From Rickettsiales bacterium (GTDB taxonomy: Bacteria; Pseudomonadota; Alphaproteobacteria; Rickettsiales; UBA3002): a stretch of 9,497 nt of DNA. Shown in pieces: positions 1 through 6,097 of the stretch. Below the pieces are notes generated by a model. That model saw only the letters and a program-made list of their open reading frames with translations, did no database searches and was not told the origin of the DNA. The first letter of the stretch is position 1. Each line of letters starts with the position of its first letter. The position numbers and the translations under genes are program-made. The DNA is taken from assembly GCA_947441895.1 (NCBI GenBank), contig CANEUT010000050.1, forward strand, positions 1 through 9,497. The letters are read 5' to 3'.

Positions 1-34
1 AGTCCCTCGGCTTCGCCTCGGTGTACTTTGAAGT
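1..34. repeat. Repeat family A, copy 1 (cut by window edge)
   Basis: This stretch begins AGTCCCTC and ends GGTGTACTTTGAAGT. Its reverse complement recurs at 3243-3274 with the same outer blocks and a slightly different centre. The copy at 3242-3282 has 11-bp inverted ends, and the left end of the present copy would lie outside the window. Two copies in opposite orientation flank the divL-like/purU pair. Nothing suggests coding. Function is unknown; a REP-like palindromic element is the simplest reading. Confidence 0.7.
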
Positions 35-47
35 AGAAGCGCTGAAG

Positions 48-80
48 CTGTCGTCCTCGGGGCGGCCCTTCGGACGACAG
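48..80. other. Hairpin, 9-bp perfect stem
   Basis: CTGTCGTCC (48-56) pairs perfectly with GGACGACAG (72-80) around a 15-nt GC-rich loop. It is followed by TAGTGATTGTTTTA, which has a short T tract but not directly after the stem. It could help terminate a gene entering from the left, or be another palindromic repeat. No second copy is seen in the window. Confidence 0.45.
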
Positions 81-98
81 TAGTGATTGTTTTATGCA

Positions 99-127
99 GA
101 AGGGGATAGTCGGTGACTATCCCCTTC
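99..127. terminator. Strong 13-bp hairpin, possible terminator (hairpin family B, copy 1)
   Basis: The stem at 99-111 pairs perfectly with 115-127 around a GGT loop. Its outer arms GAAGGGGA/TCCCCTTC recur in the hairpin after purU (3075-3096). The stem is very stable, but the following bases (GTTGTTAGAGTTT) make a poor U tract. It may terminate a gene left of the window. Because the arms are shared, it may instead be a mobile palindromic repeat that also serves as a terminator. Confidence 0.45.
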
Positions 128-160
128 GTTGTTAGAGTTTAATGCGTAGCGCTTTACGGC

Positions 161-215
161 GCGAGCCGGAGCGTTAGCGAACGAGGGGGAGCGAAGCGGG
201 GGATTCTTATCCCCC
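161..215 (+). repeat. Repeat family C, copy 1
   Basis: The element starts GCGAGCCG, contains a core CGAGGGGGAGCGAAGCGGGG (182-201), and ends in a small hairpin of GGGGG (198-202) with CCCCC (211-215). The core is nearly identical to 6862-6882 inside mutY, and a third, more diverged copy lies at 3090-3129 in reverse orientation. It also contains GAGCGTTAGCGAA, shared with the palindrome before thiC. It occupies most of the leader of the divL-like gene. No clear promoter is visible around it. Confidence 0.7.
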
Positions 216-276
216 TGAGGCAAAGCCGCCAATAGAACTGCGTGACAAGTTGTGCGAGCACGCTAAACTGCCCGCC

Positions 277-2217
277 ATGCTGATGAAAAAAATCACTTTG
301 TTATTTACACGCCAGTTGCCTGCACCTGCGGCGGCGGTTGACGACGGCGACTTCGCAAGGCTTGAAGCCGAGAATGTACGCCTGAAAAATGAAGTGCGCC
401 GCTATTCGAACATCATCAACACTTCGCTCAACCCCATTTGGCAGCGCGATACCAACCTGAATATTGTCTATTGTAATCTGGCTTTCAGTGAAGTGGCCGA
501 AGAAACCGCGGAAAGCGTCATCGCGCTGGGCGATATGGAGCTTTATAAGGGCCACCGAAACTTAGCGCAAAAAGCATGGGAGACGGGTGTTGAGCAGTTC
601 GAGCGCCGCCACATTATTGTGGGGGGTGAGCGCCGCTTATACATGATGCGTGAGGTGCCCATTAAAGGGGAAGGTGTCATTGGCTATGCCATGCATATCA
701 GCGAGCTTGAACAGGCGCAGGAAGAAATTCAGCGCCATGTTTCAGCGCTGAGTGACCTGCTGGAAAGCAGTACCTCGGCCATGGCGATTTATGGCCGCGA
801 TATGAAACTGAAGTTTTATAATTTTGCGTTTCAGGCCTTGTGGAAGTTTGAAGAACACTGGCTCGACACCGAACCGACCTATGGCGAGGTGTTGGAAAGC
901 TTGCGCGAGAAACGCAAGTTGCCCGAGCAATCGAACTTTAAAGCATTCAAACAATCGCAGCAGAAACTTTTCACCACCCTTATTGAGCCGCAGGAAGAAT
1001 TTTTCTATCTGCCCGATGGAAAGACACTTCGTGTCATTGCCATCCCCCATGCCTTGGGCGGGATACTTTTCGCCTATGAAGACGTGACCGACCGGTTGGC
1101 GCTGGAACGTTCGTATAACACCCTCATTGCTGTGCAGCGCGAAACGCTCGATAATTTGCATGAAGGCATTGTGGTGTTTGGCGAAAATGGTCGCATTACG
1201 CTTAGCAATCCGGTGTTTCATAAAATATGGCAGGTTTCGCCCGAATTTACGGCAGCCGAGCCGCATATTCGCGACGTGCTGAGCCGTTGCCGCGAACTCT
1301 TCACCACCGATGACTGGCAAACCTTCCTCGACCAGCTGGTGGCGCGTTTGCAGCAACGCCAGCTGATGACTATTCGCTTTGTGCGGCCCGATGGCAGCGT
1401 GATTGATTGTTCCAGCGTGCCGCTGCCCGATGGTGCAACATTGCTGAGCTTTATTGATGTGACGGATTCCAGTTTGGTGGAACAGTCGTTACGTGAACGC
1501 ACCGAAGCGCTGGAAGCCGCCGACCGCATGAAAACGGAATTCCTTGCCAACATGTCGTATGAATTGCGCTCGCCGCTTACCTCTATTTCTGGTTTTGCGG
1601 AAATGCTCAACCGTGAATATGCCGGTAAGCTGAATGATTCGCAGAAAGAATATGTCGATGGTATTTATCAGTCGTCACGTCATTTAACGTCGCTGATTGG
1701 TGATATTATTGACCTGGCAACGATTGAAGCGGGTTACCTGAAATTGAACATCACCCGGTTCGCCATTCGCCATGCCATTGATGCGGTGGTGGCTTTATTG
1801 CATGAGCGGGTGAAGCTGCAAGATATTGATATTCGTGTTCATGTTGCCACTGAGATTGATTCTATGATGGCCGATGAAACGCGGGTGAAACAAATTCTGG
1901 TGAATCTGCTCGGCAATGCGGTGAAGGTGACGAAGGCGCAATCGACGATTGAAGTGCTGGTTGAGCCTGCTGACGGCGCAGTAAAACTTACCGTGCGTGA
2001 TGGCAGCAGCGGCATGGACGCGGCGCGACGGGCGCAGCTGTTTGACCCATTCTCACGCGTGGCGAATGCCAAGGGCACCGATTCTATTTTGAGCCTTAGT
2101 TTGGTAAAGCGTTTTGTGGAATTGCATGGTGGTTCCGTAACCATTGATTCTGACGAAGGTGCGGGCACGACCATCACCTGCCTTTTCCCACAATCTGATA
2201 TGTCGGTTGTTATATGA
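277..2217 (+). CDS. divL: DivL-like PAS-domain pseudo-histidine kinase
   Basis: This is a soluble-looking signalling protein of 646 residues from ATG 277; a TTG at 250 and an ATG at 283 are alternatives, and none has a clear Shine-Dalgarno site. A short coiled coil (about 27-43) precedes three PAS-like regions (about 44-142, 158-272, 286-397), a DHp helix pair (412-482) and a HATPase_c domain (530-640). The H-box reads MSYELRSPLTS, with Tyr428 where the phosphoacceptor His belongs. The N-box asparagines (N543, N547) remain, but G1 reads DGSSGM instead of DxGxG, and G2 reads DSILSLSLVK where GxGLGLSLVK is usual. Caulobacter DivL also carries Tyr and controls the kinase CckA by protein contact rather than by phosphorylation. 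By inference this protein is a PAS-sensing scaffold without kinase activity. No transmembrane segment is evident. It overlaps purU by four bases. The fold is certain; the divL orthology is likely, not proven. Confidence 0.8.
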   Translation: MLMKKITLLFTRQLPAPAAAVDDGDFARLEAENVRLKNEVRRYSNIINTSLNPIWQRDTNLNIVYCNLAFSEVAEETAESVIALGDMELYKGHRNLAQKAWETGVEQFERRHIIVGGERRLYMMREVPIKGEGVIGYAMHISELEQAQEEIQRHVSALSDLLESSTSAMAIYGRDMKLKFYNFAFQALWKFEEHWLDTEPTYGEVLESLREKRKLPEQSNFKAFKQSQQKLFTTLIEPQEEFFYLPDGKTLRVIAIPHALGGILFAYEDVTDRLALERSYNTLIAVQRETLDNLHEGIVVFGENGRITLSNPVFHKIWQVSPEFTAAEPHIRDVLSRCRELFTTDDWQTFLDQLVARLQQRQLMTIRFVRPDGSVIDCSSVPLPDGATLLSFIDVTDSSLVEQSLRERTEALEAADRMKTEFLANMSYELRSPLTSISGFAEMLNREYAGKLNDSQKEYVDGIYQSSRHLTSLIGDIIDLATIEAGYLKLNITRFAIRHAIDAVVALLHERVKLQDIDIRVHVATEIDSMMADETRVKQILVNLLGNAVKVTKAQSTIEVLVEPADGAVKLTVRDGSSGMDAARRAQLFDPFSRVANAKGTDSILSLSLVKRFVELHGGSVTIDSDEGAGTTITCLFPQSDMSVVI

Positions 2218-3068
2218 CGCATTATATTCTTACCCTTTCATGTCCTGATGCGCGCGGTATTGTGGCGCGGGTGACTGGTTTTCTGGCCGAGTATGATGGG
2301 TTCATTATTGAATCGACCCAGTTTGGGGACCCCAGCACACGGCAGTTTTTTATGCGGGTACATTTTGCGGCAGGTGAAAAAACGCCAGCGTCAGAGAATT
2401 TTATTCAGGCATTTACACACGCCGTGGCCGAACCATTTTCCATGCATTGGAAGCTGACCGATGCCAGTGTGCGGCCACGGGTACTTATTCTAGTGAGCAA
2501 GCAACTGCATTGTTTGAATGATTTGCTGCACCGTCAGCGCAGTGGCCAATTGGCCATGGAAATTCCGGCCGTCATCAGTAACCACGACGATGCGCGCAGC
2601 ATGGTGGAATGGCATGGTATTGCCTATCATCATTTGCCGGTGACTGCCGAAACCAAGGCCGCGCAGGAGAGAGCCATTCTTGATATCGTGGCGCGTGAGA
2701 ACATCGATATGGTGGTGCTGGCGCGCTATATGCAAATTTTGTCGCCGGAACTTTCGACTAGCCTGCAGGGCCGCGCCATCAATATTCACCATTCATTTTT
2801 GCCCAGCTTCAAGGGTGCCAAGCCTTATCATCAGGCGCATGCACGTGGGGTAAAGATTATTGGCGCCACCGCGCATTATGTCACCGATGCTTTGGACGAA
2901 GGCCCCATTATTGAGCAGGAAGTAACGCGGGTGGATCATAGCCATTCCCCCGAATCACTGACGGCGGTGGGGCAAGATATTGAGGCATTGGTACTTTCCC
3001 GCGCGCTGAAATACCAAATTGAGCAGCGGGTGCTGCTGAATGGGAATAAGACGGTGGTTTTTAAATAA
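2214..3068 (+). CDS. purU: Formyltetrahydrofolate deformylase PurU
   Basis: PurU hydrolyses 10-formyl-THF to formate and THF in the cytoplasm, balancing the one-carbon pool. The 284-residue length matches the family (E. coli about 280). An N-terminal ACT domain (about 3-80) opens with LTLSCPDARGIVARVTGFL, and a formyl-transferase domain (about 88-275) follows. The catalytic triad is visible: N190 and H192 in NIHHSFLPSF, and D228 in TDALDEGPIIEQ. GATAHYVT is also typical. The ATG overlaps the preceding TGA as ATGA, and no good Shine-Dalgarno site precedes it, so translation is probably coupled to the divL-like gene. That pairing is not a usual one. A 9-bp hairpin follows the stop codon. Identification is secure; a methionyl-tRNA or GAR formyltransferase is excluded by the N-terminal ACT domain. 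Confidence 0.95.
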   Translation: MTHYILTLSCPDARGIVARVTGFLAEYDGFIIESTQFGDPSTRQFFMRVHFAAGEKTPASENFIQAFTHAVAEPFSMHWKLTDASVRPRVLILVSKQLHCLNDLLHRQRSGQLAMEIPAVISNHDDARSMVEWHGIAYHHLPVTAETKAAQERAILDIVARENIDMVVLARYMQILSPELSTSLQGRAINIHHSFLPSFKGAKPYHQAHARGVKIIGATAHYVTDALDEGPIIEQEVTRVDHSHSPESLTAVGQDIEALVLSRALKYQIEQRVLLNGNKTVVFK

Positions 3069-3074
3069 TTTATT

Positions 3075-3096
3075 GAAGGGGACCCCAGTCCCCTTC
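3075..3096 (+). terminator. Hairpin after purU, likely terminator (family B, copy 2)
   Basis: GAAGGGGAC (3075-3083) pairs perfectly with GTCCCCTTC (3088-3096) around CCCA, seven bases after the purU stop. Position and stability suit an intrinsic terminator for the divL-purU unit, but there is no T run after the stem. Its arms match the hairpin at 99-127. Confidence 0.5.
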
Positions 3097-3129
3097 CCTT
3101 CGCTTACCCCCGCGCTATCGCGGCTCGCC
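3090..3129 (-). repeat. Repeat family C, copy 2 (reverse orientation, diverged)
   Basis: On the minus strand this begins GGCGAGCCGCGA, an exact 12-base match to 6848-6859 inside mutY, then continues with a similar AGCG/GGGGG/AGCGAAG pattern with small changes. It overlaps the right arm of the hairpin at 3075-3096 and lies in the 210-bp intergenic stretch between purU and yggT. No gene is seen in that stretch. Confidence 0.6.
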
Positions 3130-3195
3130 ATGGAAGGCTACGCACGGATTACATGGCTGGCTTGCCCTGCTCGCTTTTTAACCATTGAAATACCA

Positions 3196-3231
3196 GTATG
3201 CGCTGCGCGGGCTTAGCCCACGTTAGCATAC
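3196..3231. other. Imperfect hairpin between purU and yggT
   Basis: GTATGC (3196-3201) pairs with GCATAC (3226-3231), and an inner GGGC-TTA-GCCC stem sits at the tip, separated by a mismatched section. On the minus strand it lies downstream of yggT and could form in its 3' end, but no T tract follows it. The rest of 3130-3241 shows nothing recognisable. Confidence 0.35.
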
Positions 3232-3241
3232 ACGAAACATC

Positions 3242-3282
3242 AACTTCAAAGTACACCGAACGAAGTGAGGGACTTTGAAGTT
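3242..3282. repeat. Repeat family A, copy 2, with 11-bp inverted ends
   Basis: AACTTCAAAGT (3242-3252) and ACTTTGAAGTT (3272-3282) are perfect inverted repeats around a 19-nt centre ending GAGGG. The segment 3243-3274 is the reverse complement of the element at 1-34 with a few central differences. The right arm runs into the yggT stop codon (3281-3283, minus), so the element forms the immediate 3' end of yggT and may act as a transcript-end hairpin. No T run supports a classical terminator. Confidence 0.7.
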
Positions 3283-3580
3283 AGATCGAATAAAACCAGC
3301 TATAGAGCGCGTCGTTGATGAAGTGCAGCAGCAGAATGAGCACGATGGGTGAAATATCGATGCCTCCCAAATCGGGCAGGAATTTGCTGAGCACACGACG
3401 GATGGGTTTCAACAGTGGTTCCAACACGCGACCTAGAGTGAAATAGACCCGCTGAATGAGCGGATTATGGCGGTTTACAATGTCAAAATGAATAAGCAGG
3501 CCAAGCACCGCCCAGATGATGATCGCCAGATTGATGAGCGAAATAACATTATTAATGAGATCAATGAAGGGGTTAAGCAT
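3281..3580 (-). CDS. yggT: YggT family integral membrane protein
   Basis: This is a 99-residue inner-membrane protein of the YggT/Ycf19 family, one repeat unit long as is common in alphaproteobacteria. Two hydrophobic segments are visible (about residues 8-31 and 78-97). They flank the family hallmark around residues 52-85: RVLEPLLKPIRRVL, then GGIDISPIVLILLL. The family has been linked to osmotic tolerance, cell division and membrane-protein organisation, but no biochemical activity is established. The start at 3580 has an AGGA element about 10 bases upstream. The gene is divergent from the flagellin-like gene, and the two promoters seem to overlap. The stop codon lies inside a palindromic repeat. 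Family assignment is secure from motif and size. Confidence 0.92.
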   Translation of the reverse strand: MLNPFIDLINNVISLINLAIIIWAVLGLLIHFDIVNRHNPLIQRVYFTLGRVLEPLLKPIRRVLSKFLPDLGGIDISPIVLILLLHFINDALYSWFYSI

Positions 3581-3595
3581 ATGGTGTGTTCCTGC

Positions 3596-3624
3596 TTGTC
3601 AAAAGTGTGTTTTTTTCGTATAAT
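3596..3624 (+). promoter_or_regulatory. Sigma70-type promoter for the flagellin-like gene
   Basis: TTGTCA (3596-3601) and TATAAT (3619-3624) are separated by exactly 17 bases, a near-perfect housekeeping promoter. Transcription would start near 3631 and give a leader of about 100 nt before ATG 3733. This argues against the longer reading frame beginning at 3586, whose start lies upstream of the promoter. No sigma54 or sigma28 site is obvious, unlike many flagellin genes. Confidence 0.75.
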
Positions 3625-3645
3625 GCAAATGTGGAAGTGCGGCAA
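3617..3645 (-). promoter_or_regulatory. Candidate yggT promoter overlapping the divergent one
   Basis: On the minus strand, TTGCCG (3640-3645) and TATACG (3617-3622) are 17 bases apart, each matching four of six consensus bases. Its -10 overlaps the TATAAT of the opposite promoter, so polymerase could probably occupy only one at a time. The leader to yggT would be about 30 nt. This is a weak match and only a candidate. Confidence 0.35.
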
Positions 3646-3660
3646 GTCCGACCTTTCTTG

Positions 3661-3718
3661 GGTGCCCGCAAAGAGGCACCGCGGGTTAAAATAAGCCGTT
3701 CAAAAGGTGATTTGAACG
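3661..3718 (+). promoter_or_regulatory. Structured 5' leader with two hairpins
   Basis: Hairpin 1 pairs GGTGCC (3661-3666) with GGCACC (3675-3680). Hairpin 2 pairs CGTTCAAA (3697-3704) with TTTGAACG (3711-3718) around AGGTGA. Hairpin 2 ends three bases before the GGAG ribosome site (3721-3724). Alphaproteobacterial flagellin mRNAs can be controlled through their leaders by FlbT, so a post-transcriptional role is plausible but is inference. Confidence 0.5.
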
Positions 3719-3732
3719 TTGGAGTTAGTACC

Positions 3733-4560
3733 ATGACGGTCTCGACGATTGCATCGATTGCAGCGAGTATTACGCGCACCTCTGGCGATAACAACGCCAG
3801 GTCAGTTTTTCCATTGCGCGATCTGGTTTCCGCAAACCCTACCCCAACCACCACTCAAGCCCCCACCGACGTAGCCACATTTCCCACCGCGGCCGTGCTG
3901 CAAAATCAGGTGGCTAGCTTGCGTGCTGCCACACAAAATATCGCTTCGGCGGGATCGCTGCTCGAGGTGGCTCAGGCCGGTGCCGGCCAAATTTCCAGCG
4001 TGTTGGGCCAACTACAAGATTTGGCGGTACGTGCTAATGCCCCTGGTCTTAGCTTAAGTCAACGCACCCAGTTGAACGGTCAAGCGGCTGCTTTGCGGGC
4101 ACAAATCAACCAGATTGCTGCCACGGCCAATTTTAATGGCGAGCCACTGCTTGCTGGTAATGCTGCGCAGCTGCAGGTCGATACTGAAAATGGTCAAGCC
4201 TTCGCTATTGGCGGCTTAACTGAGAATGATTTGCTGGGCGGCAGCGCTATCGATTTGCTGACAGCTGATGGCGCACAAAAAGCCGCCGAGGTGATTGCCA
4301 AGGCACAAAATTATGTGGCGACTGAGGTTAATAAGCTGAGCGCGCTGCAAGCGGGTGTCGCCGAAGCTGCAGTGACGGTAGAAAGTGCCATCCAAAACAA
4401 TGCCGCCGTTAATTCAACCCTTAGCGATGCTGATTTTGCCGATATTGCAACCGGCACCGGTGAATCGCCGCAGGCGCGGTTGTTATCACAAACTTCAGCA
4501 GCGCAATCGGTTCAGGCTGGTCGCTTGCCCGCCAACATTTTGGCGTTATTGGCTGAATAA
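3733..4560 (+). CDS. Flagellin-like protein
   Basis: The start at ATG 3733 is chosen because GGAG at 3721-3724 is well spaced and the promoter lies at 3596-3624; the product is 275 residues. Residues about 55-140 match the flagellin D1 helices: a heptad-like QNQVASLRAATQNIASAGSL, then ISSVLGQLQDLAVRAN and INQIAATANFNGEPLL, the last matching the conserved (T/A)xFNGxxLL. The end (about 231-275) follows flagellin domain D0, with SDADFADIAT and SVQAGRLPANILALL. The usual N-terminal block with RINSAxDDAAGLAI is absent. Instead residues 25-54 are a Pro/Thr-rich linker. There is no Cys or Trp. No other flagellar gene is nearby. It could be a minor or divergent flagellin, or a hook-filament junction-like protein; the N-terminus argues against an ordinary filament subunit. 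Secretion would use the flagellar export route; no Sec signal peptide is seen. Confidence 0.75.
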   Translation: MTVSTIASIAASITRTSGDNNARSVFPLRDLVSANPTPTTTQAPTDVATFPTAAVLQNQVASLRAATQNIASAGSLLEVAQAGAGQISSVLGQLQDLAVRANAPGLSLSQRTQLNGQAAALRAQINQIAATANFNGEPLLAGNAAQLQVDTENGQAFAIGGLTENDLLGGSAIDLLTADGAQKAAEVIAKAQNYVATEVNKLSALQAGVAEAAVTVESAIQNNAAVNSTLSDADFADIATGTGESPQARLLSQTSAAQSVQAGRLPANILALLAE

Positions 4561-4582
4561 TTTCTGTTTATGATACGCATGA

Positions 4583-6031
4583 CTATTTGCGCTTAGCCAC
4601 CGGCACAAATTTGCGCGGTGTATTGCCAATGAATAGCTGACGCGGACGACCGATTTTCATATTCGGATCCTCGATCATCTCTTTCCATTGGGCTACCCAG
4701 CCTGCGGTACGCGCCACGGCGAACAACACCGTGAACAGTGCCGTTGGAATGCCTAGCGCGCGGTAGATAATGCCCGAATAGAAATCGACGTTTGGATAGA
4801 GTTTGCGCTCGATGAAATACTCATCGTTCAGGGCAATACGCTCCAGCTCCATGGCAATTTTCAGCAGTGGTTCATCTTGTTGCCCCAGTTCGCTCAGCAC
4901 ATCGTGGCAGGCTTTACGCAGCACGGTGGCGCGTGGGTCATAATTTTTATACACGCGATGACCAAAGCCCATCAGGCGGAAACCATCGGTTTTGTCTTTG
5001 GCGCGTTTAATGAAATGCGGAATGTTTTTTACATCGCCAATCTCTTTCAGCATGCTGATAACGGCTTCGTTGGCGCCACCGTGTGCAGGACCCCAAAGCG
5101 ACGCAATGCCAGAACCAATACAGGCGAATGGGTTGGCGCCCGAGCTGCCTGAAAGGCGAACGGTGGAGGTAGAAGCGTTCTGCTCGTGGTCGGCATGGAG
5201 GATGAAGATTTTCTCCATCGCATCGGCAATCACCGGGTTCACTTTGTATGGCTCGGCCGGAGTTGCAAACATCATGTGCAAGAAGTTTTCGCAGAAGTCC
5301 AAATCGTTCTGCGGATACATGAAGGGCTGACCAATGGAGTATTTATAGCACATGGCGGCCAAGGTTGGCATCTTAGCGATCAAACGCAACATGGCCAGTT
5401 CGCGCTCGGCCGGATTATGAATGTCGAGTGAGTCATGGTAGAAGGCTGAAAGCGACGCCACCGCACCCACCATGATGGCCATGGGGTGCGCGCGACGTGG
5501 GAATCCACGATAGAGGAACTGAAGTTGCTCATGCACCATGGTGTGGTGTTTGATTTCATATTCGAACCAGTTTTTCTGCTCGGCATTTGGCAGGTCGCCA
5601 TAGTTCAGCAAATAAGCGGTATCGAGGAAGTTCGCTTTGGACGCAAGGTCGGCAATGTCATAGCCGCGATAGCGCAGAATACCTTTGTCACCGTCGATAT
5701 AGGTGATTTCGGAATCGCAGCTGGCGGTGGAAAGAAATCCGGGATCGAACGTGAAATGGCCGGTGGCGCCATAGAGTTTTGAAATATCGATAACGCTCGG
5801 ACCTTCCACCGCTTTATAGATGGGGAATTCAACCGGTGCACCACCGCCAACGCTTAAGTGGGCCGACCCCGTGCGCTTAAAGCGGTTTACTTGCTCTTTG
5901 CGGGCGGCTTGTAATTTGGCAGGGCGCGATGGCGCAGCACCCACCCGTGCTTTGCGCACTGCTTTTTTGGCGGGTTTTTTAGCTTTGGCGGGTTTGGCTT
6001 TTTGTTTCGTTTTAACGGCGGCTTTAGCCAT
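4583..6031 (-). CDS. gltA: Citrate synthase (type II) with Lys/Ala-rich N-terminal tail
   Basis: GltA condenses acetyl-CoA and oxaloacetate to citrate, the entry step of the TCA cycle. From about residue 66 the 482-residue product follows the bacterial hexameric type closely. Active-site residues are present: H282 (LHADHEQNAST), H317 (GPAHGGANE), H358 (GFGHRVYKNYDPR) and D416 (YPNVDFYSG). The Tyr of YHDSLD (residue 198) that helps form the NADH site in E. coli is kept, but the E. coli Arg109 position looks like His. The first ~55 residues form a Lys/Ala/Pro/Arg-rich tail (KAKPAKAKKPAKKAVRKA) absent from E. coli GltA. The start is firm: AGGGAG lies seven bases before ATG 6031, so the tail should be translated. 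The gene lies 62 bases after mutY and converges with the flagellin-like gene, 22 bases apart, with no hairpin between. Confidence 0.97.
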   Translation of the reverse strand: MAKAAVKTKQKAKPAKAKKPAKKAVRKARVGAAPSRPAKLQAARKEQVNRFKRTGSAHLSVGGGAPVEFPIYKAVEGPSVIDISKLYGATGHFTFDPGFLSTASCDSEITYIDGDKGILRYRGYDIADLASKANFLDTAYLLNYGDLPNAEQKNWFEYEIKHHTMVHEQLQFLYRGFPRRAHPMAIMVGAVASLSAFYHDSLDIHNPAERELAMLRLIAKMPTLAAMCYKYSIGQPFMYPQNDLDFCENFLHMMFATPAEPYKVNPVIADAMEKIFILHADHEQNASTSTVRLSGSSGANPFACIGSGIASLWGPAHGGANEAVISMLKEIGDVKNIPHFIKRAKDKTDGFRLMGFGHRVYKNYDPRATVLRKACHDVLSELGQQDEPLLKIAMELERIALNDEYFIERKLYPNVDFYSGIIYRALGIPTALFTVLFAVARTAGWVAQWKEMIEDPNMKIGRPRQLFIGNTPRKFVPVAKRK

Positions 6032-6067
6032 AGCAATTCTCCCTGAAGCGAATGATCGAATGGGTAA

Positions 6068-6097
6068 ACGCTAGGGCGGATGCGCATCTGTCGTCAA
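6068..6097 (-). promoter_or_regulatory. Candidate gltA promoter
   Basis: On the minus strand TTGACG (6092-6097) overlaps the mutY stop codon and is followed after 18 bases by TAGCGT (6068-6073). The -35 is good, the -10 poor. It would let gltA be expressed apart from mutY, as expected for a highly expressed enzyme, but the evidence is modest. Confidence 0.3.

Noticed and set aside
1..215. CRISPR-like array of repeats
   Set aside because: The repeats belong to different families, are palindromic and unequally spaced, and there are no regular spacers or cas genes.
203..230. CTGAGG-containing stretch before the divL-like gene as a THI-box fragment
   Set aside because: Only the single short match exists, with none of the other conserved riboswitch elements, and the gene is not thiamine-related.
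250..276. TTG start at 250 for the divL-like gene
   Set aside because: It has no Shine-Dalgarno site and adds nine residues of no evident homology; ATG 277 or 283 is preferred, though the exact start remains uncertain.
742..1356. Open frame of 204 codons on the minus strand opposite the divL-like gene
   Set aside because: It is a shadow of a gene whose domains are clear in the plus frame; no motif or ribosome site supports it.
3586..3732. N-terminal extension of the flagellin-like gene to ATG 3586
   Set aside because: The consensus promoter (3596-3624) and leader hairpins lie inside it, while ATG 3733 has a good GGAG site; the extension has no flagellin character.
4561..4582. Terminator between the convergent flagellin-like gene and gltA
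   Set aside because: The 22 bases contain no stem or T tract that would support one.
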